Shown here piece after piece: positions 1 to 5,904 of a DNA stretch of 10,827 nucleotides. How positions within the stretch are numbered: the first letter of the stretch is position 1; each line of letters begins with the position of its first letter. Where the stretch lies: positions 33,874-44,700 of the forward strand of contig JAHFIK010000005.1 in the NCBI GenBank assembly GCA_023246415.1. The letters run 5' to 3'. Position numbers and translations under genes: made by a program. The notes under the pieces are model-generated. The model was not told where the DNA came from and did no database searches. It saw only the letters and a list, made by a program, of their open reading frames with translations. The DNA comes from Candidatus Uhrbacteria bacterium. Lineage in GTDB: Bacteria > Patescibacteriota > Patescibacteriia > 2-12-FULL-60-25.

Positions 1-393
1 GAGTCCATTGCGAATGTCTGCGAGACACGCGTGTTTCGCACGTGCGATACGTTACATCGCGAGTGTTCAAAAGGACGTGCGATCCTCGTCCTCCACGGAG
101 AAACGATGTGGGCGTTTCGCATAACGCTGGAGCAGCTCTCTCCGCAGCGGTATGCGGAGCTTGATCTTTCAGATGATCCGCGCGATCACATTCATAACTG
201 CCAGATTCTGCACTACACGCGTGAGCATCCGGAAACGCAGGAACTCGCTCCGAACTATCGCTGGATGCGTTCGGTCTGCCCAACGGATCTGTCGCAATCT
301 CGGAACAATTGGGAACCGGTTATTCGACAGTTGTATACGAACGACGATCTGCTCGCACTCGTCGCAAAAACGCCTCGCCTCATCGCAGGATGA
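1..393 (+). CDS. Histidine phosphatase (phosphoglycerate-mutase-like) family protein, C-terminal part
   Basis: The frame is open from the first base of the window, so the 5' end is missing; 130 residues are visible. A segment at residues 27-38 (AILVLHGETMWA) matches the strand plus second catalytic histidine of the histidine phosphatase superfamily, usually written VxHGxxxR; His32 would be that histidine. The first catalytic motif (RHG) would lie upstream, outside the window. The helix before it (residues 11-25, with CDTLHREC) and the NCQILHY strand after it also fit the family. Members remove phosphate from sugars, nucleotides or proteins, and the substrate cannot be told from this part. A GTG at position 31 could be read as a start but would cut away the helix before the motif, so I treat the gene as running in from the left. 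A strong terminator follows 31 bases after the stop. Confidence 0.72.
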   Translation, partial: ESIANVCETRVFRTCDTLHRECSKGRAILVLHGETMWAFRITLEQLSPQRYAELDLSDDPRDHIHNCQILHYTREHPETQELAPNYRWMRSVCPTDLSQSRNNWEPVIRQLYTNDDLLALVAKTPRLIAG

Positions 394-424
394 ACGAGTC
401 ACTTCCGCTCCGCGGAGACCCGAT

Positions 425-459
425 GAATCGCTTCGGGCCTCCTCGGAGCGATTCTTTTT
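425..459 (+). terminator. Rho-independent terminator of the histidine phosphatase gene
   Basis: GAATCGCT (425-432) pairs with AGCGATTC (447-454). The stem extends inward through further G-C pairs and is followed at once by five T residues (455-459). It sits 31 bases downstream of the stop codon. Confidence 0.85.
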
Positions 460-569
460 GAATGCGGATGGAGCTTGCTATCTCTTTCGGTTCTGCGTAG
501 AGTGGAGGAGTTCGTTGAGGTTTGGATATTTGACCTTTTTTCAGTACAGATTGTGGAAAGTGAGGAGAC

Positions 570-1052
570 ATGTGTGACAGCGATGAAGATCAGGATCCCA
601 CTCGTCAGGCCATCATTGCCGGACTTCGCGCGGAAGCAGAAGTCCCGGAATTCAATGACGCGATGCGTCTGCTCTCGACCGGGGATGCGACGAAGCCGAA
701 ACCGCCTAAGCTTGGATTGCATCCGCATCTCATTGAGCTTGGGCGAGACGGCACGCTGACGCGGCTCAGAAAACAGGCGAACGGCGATGAGGATGCGTGG
801 CGAATCGCGATCATCGAGAAGCTGAACGCCATGCTCGCGGATGCGAACGAAGCGCTCGTCATCGTCGAAGAGCGGAGGCCGATTAATGAACCGGACTATC
901 CGGAGCAATCCATCGAGATCTATCTTGGACAGCTTGGCGACATGGGTGTGCTCGCTCAACTGAAGGATCTCCATCAGTTCGATCGTCCCACATGGCGCGC
1001 GGCCATCATCGCCGCCGTCATCACGCTCAGTGAAGTCACCAAGCGTCTGTGA
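570..1052 (+). CDS. Hypothetical protein with an internal duplication (W-R-x-A-I-I repeat)
   Basis: This 160-residue, mostly helical, acidic cytosolic protein is not one I recognise. The ATG has a GAGGAG ribosome binding site at 562-567, which decides the start. Residues 53-82 and 117-146 are two copies of one unit, aligned without gaps. Shared residues are L, L-G, G, L and L in the first half, then D and W-R-x-A-I-I at the end (WRIAII at 77-82, WRAAII at 142-147 region). The first residues of the protein (DPTRQAII, 9-16) look like the tail of a third copy. A proline/lysine-rich linker (41-47) separates the N-terminal part from copy one. No catalytic motif, signal peptide or membrane segment is visible. 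It stands between two terminators, so it is probably a single-gene unit. The repeat suggests a small helical repeat or binding protein; this is inference. Confidence 0.75.
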   Translation: MCDSDEDQDPTRQAIIAGLRAEAEVPEFNDAMRLLSTGDATKPKPPKLGLHPHLIELGRDGTLTRLRKQANGDEDAWRIAIIEKLNAMLADANEALVIVEERRPINEPDYPEQSIEIYLGQLGDMGVLAQLKDLHQFDRPTWRAAIIAAVITLSEVTKRL

Positions 1053-1075
1053 TCTTTATCACTTCAACTTTATCC

Positions 1076-1111
1076 AACCCCGCGACACGCATCGCGGGGT
1101 TGAGTCTTTTT
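1076..1111 (+). terminator. Rho-independent terminator of the 160-aa protein gene
   Basis: AACCCCGCGA (1076-1085) pairs perfectly with TCGCGGGGTT (1092-1101) around a six-base loop. GAGTCTTTTT follows, ending at 1111. It lies 24 bases after the stop codon. Confidence 0.9.
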
Positions 1112-1121
1112 ATTGAGACCG

Positions 1122-1390
1122 CACAACCGATTCGTGTCATCCAGCGAGGCTGATGGCTTGCCGGTTTATGAGAAATCTCCTGAGCGAGGGAATCGTTCTC
1201 TTTTGTCATCCTGCGAAGCGGGATCCCTTTCCAGACGAATATTATTTTAATGCGCGATACGTGCGAAATATAAATTGAGGTCTAACGATATATCTGATAG
1301 ACCCATTTCTTAATCCTGATTATCCGAAGAACGATGAGCGTTAGTGCCTGGAAAGGGATTCTGCTGAGCGGAATGACAAAATCGGTTGTG
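1122..1390. repeat. Inverted-repeat element, copy 1 (MITE/REP-like)
   Basis: The ends CACAACCGATT (1122-1132) and AATCGGTTGTG (1380-1390) are exact inverted copies. Inside them sit a GTCATCC...GGGATCCCTTTCCAG arm (about 1204-1234) and its inverted partner CTGGAAAGGGATT...GAATGAC (about 1348-1377). The centre (about 1278-1302) holds a smaller hairpin, GGTCTA...TAGACC, around an ATATAT core. The same outer ends, arms and centre recur at about 3871-4077 and 10310-10554. Here the left side carries about 70 extra bases with a second GTCATCC start (1136-1142), as if a partial copy were nested. There is no open reading frame for a transposase, so it would be non-autonomous. The right arm overlaps the 3' end of the minus-strand HAM1-like gene. 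Confidence 0.8.
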
Positions 1391-1985
1391 TCCGTTTTTT
1401 CATCCCTATTTTCCCTTTTCCCTTTTCCATTTTCCTCTCCATCAAATACGTCTGAAACTTCCGAAACGCCTTAATCCGCATGCTACACCGATGCTTCTCT
1501 TCCTTCGACAGCTGCGCAAACGTTTTTCGTGATCCGGTGGGTTGAAAAATGGAGCCCCATCCAAAATCCCCAGTCCCTCGCGGGCGAACAATGCGGCCGG
1601 TCGTTTTACCGAGAAAATAGTGAATCTCTTTTTTTGCATTGACGTAGGCGATGATCGTTTCTGCGCGCGCCGTCGTTTTTCCGTTTCGCATGGCGAGCTT
1701 CGCAATCCCCGCGGGGTTCAATTCCTGTAGGAACCATTTGATGAGCGGTCCGGGGAGGTTCCCGAGTCCGCTGATGTAGAGCGAGGTGTCTTCCAGAAAG
1801 AAATTCTTATATCCCTGGCGAATGGCTTCGTTCGCTTTGTGCGCGATCACGGCTTTTGCATCGACTTCCTGGATTTCATCAAGATCAACCGTGAGCTGTT
1901 TCAATTCAACGCCAGAATCCGCCAAGAAGTGTGCGATCTCATTGAACTTTCCGCGGTTACCGGTGAGGAATGAGAGTGTGGGCAT
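1341..1985 (-). CDS. HAM1/ITPase-like non-canonical purine NTP pyrophosphatase
   Basis: The family hydrolyses dITP, XTP and related nucleotides to the monophosphate and pyrophosphate, cleaning the nucleotide pool. The protein (214 aa from the ATG) has the HAM1 layout: TGNRGKFNEI at 8-17, EDTSLYISGLG at 65-75, PGPLIKWFL at 78-86, and FGWGSIFQPTG at 141-151. It ends with the EEKHRCSMRIKAF region (162-174). The ITPA-like wording (KWFL, EDT) is closer to eukaryotic and archaeal forms than to E. coli RdgB. Two usual residues differ: the Asp of GWDP/GYDP is Gly144, and the His of the S-H-R motif is Met169. Residues after about 181 exceed the family's normal end. The last 16 or so (from T199) are encoded by the right arm of repeat copy 1. 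The ATG at 1985 lacks a Shine-Dalgarno sequence; a TTG at 2021 with AGGAAG 13 bases upstream would add 12 residues, so the start is uncertain. Confidence 0.85.
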   Translation of the reverse strand: MPTLSFLTGNRGKFNEIAHFLADSGVELKQLTVDLDEIQEVDAKAVIAHKANEAIRQGYKNFFLEDTSLYISGLGNLPGPLIKWFLQELNPAGIAKLAMRNGKTTARAETIIAYVNAKKEIHYFLGKTTGRIVRPRGTGDFGWGSIFQPTGSRKTFAQLSKEEKHRCSMRIKAFRKFQTYLMERKMEKGKGKIGMKKRTQPILSFRSAESLSRH

Positions 1986-2022
1986 GCGTGGAAGGGTAGA
2001 AGGGAGAGGAAGGGGCGTCAAA

Positions 2023-2051
2023 TTGCCGCAATGTCTTCCTGCGACTAAGAT
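2023..2051 (+). promoter_or_regulatory. Candidate sigma70-type promoter giving a leaderless mRNA
   Basis: TTGCCG (2023-2028), a 17-base spacer and TAAGAT (2046-2051) each match four of six consensus positions. The expected transcription start falls at about the ATG at 2058, and an AGAGGG stretch sits too close to that ATG to act as a normal ribosome binding site. The complementary strand of the same -10 reads TATCTT and could serve the divergent HAM1-like gene. Confidence 0.4.
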
Positions 2052-2057
2052 AGAGGG

Positions 2058-3806
2058 ATGTCGAATGTAAAAAAGACGAATTCAACGTTTGGTGCTCCAT
2101 ACGCCGTCCTGAATCTTTCTAAGATCGGACTGCGATATTTTCGAATGGGGATTAAGGCATCCCCAGCCTCGAAGAAGCGTCTCGTTGCTCTGTTTTCCAA
2201 TCATTCGAATGTTGGATGGATCTTTGATGCGACCGGATATTTCAATCTTGCGGTTGGCATTTGGGCAAAAGATAACGCGGAGATTAATGATGTGAGTCAG
2301 CAGATCAGAAACGGGTTGGATCCGAAGGATGAGATCGTCTTTCAATCGGAATTAACAAGTCTGTACAGCTTTGGAAACCGGCCGGTGACAGGATCGGGTG
2401 CACCGATGTGTATTGTCGATTCTACCGTGCATCCGATTGAACTCACGCCGGTTGAGATCGACTACATCAAGCTACTCGCGCTCGACTGTTCGCTTAGTGC
2501 TGGCGAATTTGCCAAACTCCTCAATGTCAGCGCACGAGAGATCGCATCACTTCATCGGAAGCTGGTGGCATCAGGCGTCATCGTTGGGACGCAAGAGCGG
2601 ATCGAATACGGAAAGACCTATTTTAAAGTGTTTGTTGATACCTTGAGCCGTAAATACACAAACGCTGAGCATGATCTGATCCAGATGCTCTGGAGCGATA
2701 AGGCGTGTATTTATCTGGAACGGGCGAACAGTAAATACGATCTTGAGTTCGAGGTGATTCTGCAGAACAAAACGAAGCTGAAAAAATATTTGAAACATTT
2801 TTCGAATTACCGGATTGCGGTGCTCACGAAGAATGCGTATACGAATTTGTATCCGGTCAACAAGGTTGCGAATCTGACAGAAATCAAGCACACGCTTCTT
2901 GGACAGAGCGGGAAACTTATCGACTTCCGAAATTCGAAACTGTGGTACATGGGGCATTCCGGCGCAGAAGCGTATTTGAATGTGTATGCAGGGAATAAGA
3001 AATATTTTGAAACCATGGAACAGAGCGAGTTGGTTCTGTTTAAACGGATTGCAGATGCAGTGAAACGGCGGTCTTCGAATCAAATCTTTCAGATTGTTGA
3101 TATCGGGAGTGGCGATGGATTGAAAGGAAGAGCCTTTATTCAGACGCTCGGGGAGGATCGTGTAAAAGCGTATTATCCGGTCGATATCCAGCCGATTGAG
3201 CTCGCAACGGCGCTCAAAGCGCATACCGACGGCGCGTATGCGAAGCACCCGACATTGCTGGACTTCGAACGGCTCGCATCTCGTTTCCCGCTAAAAACAC
3301 TCCCGAATGAAAAACAGGTCTCTCTGTTTTTTGGCGGGACCTACGGCAATTTTGATCACGCGAAAATTAATACATCCATCAAGCCGCTCGTTCGTGAATC
3401 AGGTATGCTGCTTGTTTCAATGCCACTCGCGCGGCGTGGAAAGACAGATAAAGAGATCATTGAATCGTATGTCAGCGAGAGCGTTGATCAAATTGTATTC
3501 GGTCCGCTTTCTCAACTTGGTTTTCAACGAAGTGATTTTGAAGAAAACAGGAAATATCGCGGTCTCATTGCGCACTATGCCATGGAAGATCGGTGTCTGG
3601 TGACTTCTTTGATGCTGAAACGCGATGTTCGAATCTTTGACCACTCATTTAAGAAGGGGACGACGTTTAAATTGACCACCTCCTGGAAGCCAACGCTTGA
3701 GGAGTTCAAACACGCCTTGGAAAAAGATTTTGTCATCGACGATATGTTTCATAACCAGGACATGGCGATCGCGCTCATCAGTTCCGTTCGGAAGGGGAGC
3801 GTGTGA
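2058..3806 (+). CDS. Lrp/AsnC-type regulator fused to an EgtD-like SAM-dependent methyltransferase
   Basis: A 582-aa multidomain protein. Residues 15-110 resemble the RAM ligand-binding domain of Lrp/AsnC regulators (YAVLNLSKIGLRYFRMGIK, then SNHSNVGWIFDATGYFNLAVGI). Residues 125-177 form a winged helix (LTPVEIDYIKLLALD, then AGEFAKLLNVSAREIASLHR, then SGVIVG). Residues 184-268 look like a second RAM domain. From about 300 onward it matches the histidine-specific methyltransferase family of EgtD: motif I VDIGSGDG at 347-354, PVDIQPIEL at 374-382, FGGTYGNFD at 425-433, and a C-terminal KLTTSWKPT segment at 538-546 before a final FHNQDMAIALI strand. EgtD trimethylates histidine in ergothioneine synthesis. 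The Glu used there to hold the imidazole appears replaced by Thr here, so the substrate is probably different. The usual first winged helix of a tandem Lrp protein is absent: a stop codon 12 bases upstream of the ATG fixes the N-terminus. A cytosolic, DNA-binding, ligand-sensing methyltransferase is the simplest reading, but this is inference. Confidence 0.8.
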   Translation: MSNVKKTNSTFGAPYAVLNLSKIGLRYFRMGIKASPASKKRLVALFSNHSNVGWIFDATGYFNLAVGIWAKDNAEINDVSQQIRNGLDPKDEIVFQSELTSLYSFGNRPVTGSGAPMCIVDSTVHPIELTPVEIDYIKLLALDCSLSAGEFAKLLNVSAREIASLHRKLVASGVIVGTQERIEYGKTYFKVFVDTLSRKYTNAEHDLIQMLWSDKACIYLERANSKYDLEFEVILQNKTKLKKYLKHFSNYRIAVLTKNAYTNLYPVNKVANLTEIKHTLLGQSGKLIDFRNSKLWYMGHSGAEAYLNVYAGNKKYFETMEQSELVLFKRIADAVKRRSSNQIFQIVDIGSGDGLKGRAFIQTLGEDRVKAYYPVDIQPIELATALKAHTDGAYAKHPTLLDFERLASRFPLKTLPNEKQVSLFFGGTYGNFDHAKINTSIKPLVRESGMLLVSMPLARRGKTDKEIIESYVSESVDQIVFGPLSQLGFQRSDFEENRKYRGLIAHYAMEDRCLVTSLMLKRDVRIFDHSFKKGTTFKLTTSWKPTLEEFKHALEKDFVIDDMFHNQDMAIALISSVRKGSV

Positions 3807-3870
3807 TGCAATCAATGAGAAAGGGATCCCTCGTCGGTGACTCCTCGGTGAGGAGTCTATGGAAGAGGTG

Positions 3871-4077
3871 CGTAACCAATTTTGTCATCCTGCGAAGCGG
3901 GATCCCTTTCTAGCCGAGCAGATTTTTTAAATGGTGCGCGTACATATAACAAAAGAGGTCTAACAATATATCTGTAAGACCCCTTCCTTTATCCTGATCA
4001 TCCGAAAAGCGATGAATGTCAGTATCTGGAAAGGGATCCCCCGATGTTCATCGGGGGATGACAAAAGAGGTTGCGCG
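3871..4077. repeat. Inverted-repeat element, copy 2 (MITE/REP-like)
   Basis: The left end GCGTAACCAATTTTGTCATCC (from 3870) is mirrored by GGATGACAAAAGAGGTTGCGC (to about 4076). Inner arms GGGATCCCTTTCTAG (3900-3913) and CTGGAAAGGGATCCC (4027-4040) pair with each other. The centre (3957-3981) is GGTCTAAC, ATATAT, then GTAAGACC. Stretches of the core such as ATCCTGAT and CCGAA...GCGATGA match copy 1 closely. It fills most of the gap between the fusion gene and the membrane protein gene. Just before it, 3820-3868 holds a further GGGATCCCTC and CTCCTCGGTGAGGAG palindrome that looks like debris of the same family. Confidence 0.8.
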
Positions 4078-4124
4078 CGATGATTCGCCCCCTAAGGAGT
4101 GGGCATTTAATATGCCAAGCACTC

Positions 4125-4153
4125 TTGACTCTTCATCCGTTTTATGATATACC
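4125..4153 (+). promoter_or_regulatory. Candidate sigma70-type promoter of the 190-aa membrane protein gene
   Basis: TTGACT (4125-4130) matches five of six -35 positions. A 17-base spacer leads to TATACC (4148-4153). An alternative -10, TATGAT at 4143-4148, fits the consensus better but has only a 12-base spacer. The leader would be about 65 bases, starting outside repeat copy 2. Confidence 0.45.
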
Positions 4154-4223
4154 CCAGCCAGAGCGAGCGCCCATTAAAAAGGCTGCTCGATCGCGCATTT
4201 TCAACCTACAGAAAGGAAGTCAC

Positions 4224-4796
4224 GTGAAATTCAAAGAACGATTCAGTGGGACGTTAAAAGAGCTGTCAGGCGGAATCGGCTGGTCACTCATCTGTCTGTT
4301 CTACTTCATCATCGGCACGGTGCTGGCGATTCCGTATAACTACCTCGCGGGGTGGGACCGTTCACTGTTGCCGATCCTCGTGATCCCGCTTCCGGCCGTC
4401 GCCCTCTTCCTGTCCGTGTTCTACAAGATGCGAAAAGACGACGATCCAAGGATCGGACCAATCTTCGGTCTGCTCTTCTGGAGCCTCCTCGTCTACAGCC
4501 TGCTTCCCATTCTGGGGAACGGCATTTCGATCTTGTTGAAGCAGGCAACATACGCCACAGCGGGAACGTTCGTTTTCGAACATCGCTACAGCGGGCTCTT
4601 CATTGCCCCATGGCTCGTCATTGTCTGGCTTGTCGCCAAAGCGTGTGTTAGAGACAAAACGAAGCGAAAGATGAACCGCAACGCCCCGCCGCCGCCCAGC
4701 GCTCCTACCGGAGGGTCTGGGCCAACCACGTCCGTGGACGCCTCATCCGATGAGCGCACCACGACGGACCACGTCCTCCACCTCGTTTCTACCTAA
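4224..4796 (+). CDS. Four-helix integral membrane protein of unknown function
   Basis: I chose the GTG at 4224 because AAAGGAAG (4212-4219) is well placed before it. The frame is open upstream to 4071, but that part would overlap repeat copy 2 and the promoter and looks non-coding. The protein has 190 residues. Hydrophobic helices lie at about 18-37, 47-67, 79-97 and 123-142, with an extra hydrophobic stretch at 98-106 that may extend the third. Charged loops (KMRKDDDPR, 68-76) separate the second and third. After the last helix come a basic patch (RDKTKRKMNR, 143-152) and a proline-, serine- and threonine-rich disordered tail (155-190). By the positive-inside rule the tail should be cytoplasmic. 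No enzymatic or transporter motif is visible. It is a single-gene unit between a promoter and a hairpin. Confidence 0.75.
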   Translation: MKFKERFSGTLKELSGGIGWSLICLFYFIIGTVLAIPYNYLAGWDRSLLPILVIPLPAVALFLSVFYKMRKDDDPRIGPIFGLLFWSLLVYSLLPILGNGISILLKQATYATAGTFVFEHRYSGLFIAPWLVIVWLVAKACVRDKTKRKMNRNAPPPPSAPTGGSGPTTSVDASSDERTTTDHVLHLVST

Positions 4797-4817
4797 ACGC
4801 TCCTGGCAGAAACATCG

Positions 4818-4852
4818 AGAGCCTCACCGACAGCAATGTTGGGGAGGCTCTT
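4818..4852 (+). terminator. Hairpin with GCAA tetraloop after the membrane protein gene, probable terminator
   Basis: AGAGCCTCACCGACA (4818-4832) pairs with TGTTGGGGAGGCTCT (4837-4851) apart from two mismatches, closing on a GCAA tetraloop. Only a short, weak T stretch follows (TTAT), so termination may be inefficient. It lies 21 bases after the stop codon. Confidence 0.55.
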
Positions 4853-4944
4853 ATGATGAGGTGGAGGGGTTGCGATTATTTGAGTTTTGATGTGTCTGAA
4901 TTGAATATTACTAGTACAATCAGTACCAGATTAAGATCAAGTCT

Positions 4945-5670
4945 ATGTATAAGGAGCATTCTTCGTTTTTGCCCGTTCCAGATGATACGATTATTTGGCG
5001 TTTTATGGATTTTTCGCAATTTTATAAGATGCTAGAAGATAAATCGCTGTTTTTTTCAGTCCCTTCAGAATTTAATGATCCGTGGGAAGCGCATATACCA
5101 CGAATATTGGGACCGTCTGAAGGAGTGCCGATGGCATCCAGTGAAATCAATGAGCTCGCGGCACTTGTCACACAGGAAGCACGAGAGGATTTAGGGGTTA
5201 ATTGTTGGCATATAAATAATTTTCAATCTGAAGCGTTTTGGAGAATATATGGTAATAGGGCGATTGGGATACAATCAACATTTCAGCGATTAAAAGCCTC
5301 ATTTAGAGATTATCTGCAACACAACGTGTATATCGGCAAAGTCGAATATATCGATTATGATTCAACGCGTATTAATATTGACAACTTTTTTAATGGTATC
5401 TTAAGAAAGAGAAAGAGTTTTGAGCATGAAAGAGAGTTGAGGGCTGTAATTTGGCAAAAAGAATTCATTGCTGGTGCTGGTTCACCTCATTTGTTCGAAA
5501 GCAAAAAAGGACAGAATGTTTCTGTCAATCTTTCTAGTTTGATAGAGAGAGTTTATGTTAACCCGTTCGGCTCAGATTGGTTTTTAGATGTAGTGCGTCA
5601 GGCATGTTTTCGACATGGATTAAGTTCGGAATGTGAGCGTTCAAATTTGTTGTCGCCACCAAGTCTATAG
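4945..5670 (+). CDS. DUF2971 family protein
   Basis: This 241-aa cytosolic protein has the pattern of DUF2971: an N-terminal segment IWRFMDFSQFYKML (17-30), then LFFSVPSEFNDPWE (35-48), a central CWHINN (about 88-93), SFEHERELRAVIW (about 157-169), and a C-terminal YVNPFGSDWF (about 209-218). DUF2971 genes are scattered in accessory regions of many bacteria; the biochemical role is not established to my knowledge. The gene is markedly more AT-rich than its neighbours, with many runs of T and AT-ending codons (ATT, AAT, TTT), which suggests recent transfer. The ATG at 4945 has no clear ribosome binding site; TACAAT (4915-4920) is a good -10 and would give a leader of only about 18 bases. An upstream stop at 4912 limits other starts. 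The very short DUF-adjacent spacer on each side shows no attachment site that I can see. Confidence 0.8.
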   Translation: MYKEHSSFLPVPDDTIIWRFMDFSQFYKMLEDKSLFFSVPSEFNDPWEAHIPRILGPSEGVPMASSEINELAALVTQEAREDLGVNCWHINNFQSEAFWRIYGNRAIGIQSTFQRLKASFRDYLQHNVYIGKVEYIDYDSTRINIDNFFNGILRKRKSFEHERELRAVIWQKEFIAGAGSPHLFESKKGQNVSVNLSSLIERVYVNPFGSDWFLDVVRQACFRHGLSSECERSNLLSPPSL

Positions 5671-5731
5671 ACGCACTCCTATATATTATCAATTCTAAAA
5701 TCAGAGTCGACGCTTATTGGTAGATAAAAAT

Positions 5732-5878
5732 ATGCCCGAACGCTTCCCCTCTACCGCCCACCTCGACCAACGCCCTCTGTCAGATGCGGCGCTTCATGAG
5801 AGTGAGCGGTTGATGACGGACGTGATTGAACGCTTGGTGAAAAAGGTGGAAGAGGGGAAGCTGATTGCGGGGAGTTAA
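5732..5878 (+). CDS. Small hypothetical protein, 48 aa
   Basis: ATG at 5732 opens a 48-residue frame ending at TAA 5876-5878. The N-terminal half is polar (MPERFPSTAHLDQRPLSDAA). The C-terminal half is one amphipathic charged helix (about 22-44: ESERLMTDVIERLVKK then VEEGKL). Codon use resembles the GC-richer genes around it rather than the AT-rich DUF2971 gene upstream. TAGATA (5721-5726) lies just before the ATG and could be the -10 of a leaderless message, but I see no matching -35. It ends 26 bases before the lipoprotein-like gene and may be cotranscribed with it. It could also be the remnant of a longer gene cut off by the arrival of the DUF2971 gene. Confidence 0.45.
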   Translation: MPERFPSTAHLDQRPLSDAALHESERLMTDVIERLVKKVEEGKLIAGS

Positions 5879-5904
5879 AAGATTGTAAATATTAACAAAT
5901 TTTT

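Noticed and set aside
399..974. A 191-codon minus-strand frame opposite the 160-aa protein gene
   Set aside because: It crosses the terminator at 425-459 and opposes a gene with a good ribosome binding site and clear internal repeats.
1986..2021. TTG start giving 12 more residues to the HAM1-like protein
   Set aside because: The extra residues (TPLPLPSTLPR) are unlike the family's N-terminus and the AGGAAG is 13 bases away. It cannot be excluded, because the ATG at 1985 also lacks a ribosome binding site.
2571..3248. A 225-codon open frame on the minus strand within the fusion gene
   Set aside because: It is antisense to the RAM and methyltransferase domains, has no ribosome binding site, and shows no recognisable motif.
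4071..4223. Upstream extension of the membrane protein frame
   Set aside because: It begins in the right arm of repeat copy 2 and covers the candidate promoter. The GTG at 4224 has a proper ribosome binding site and begins just before the first membrane helix.
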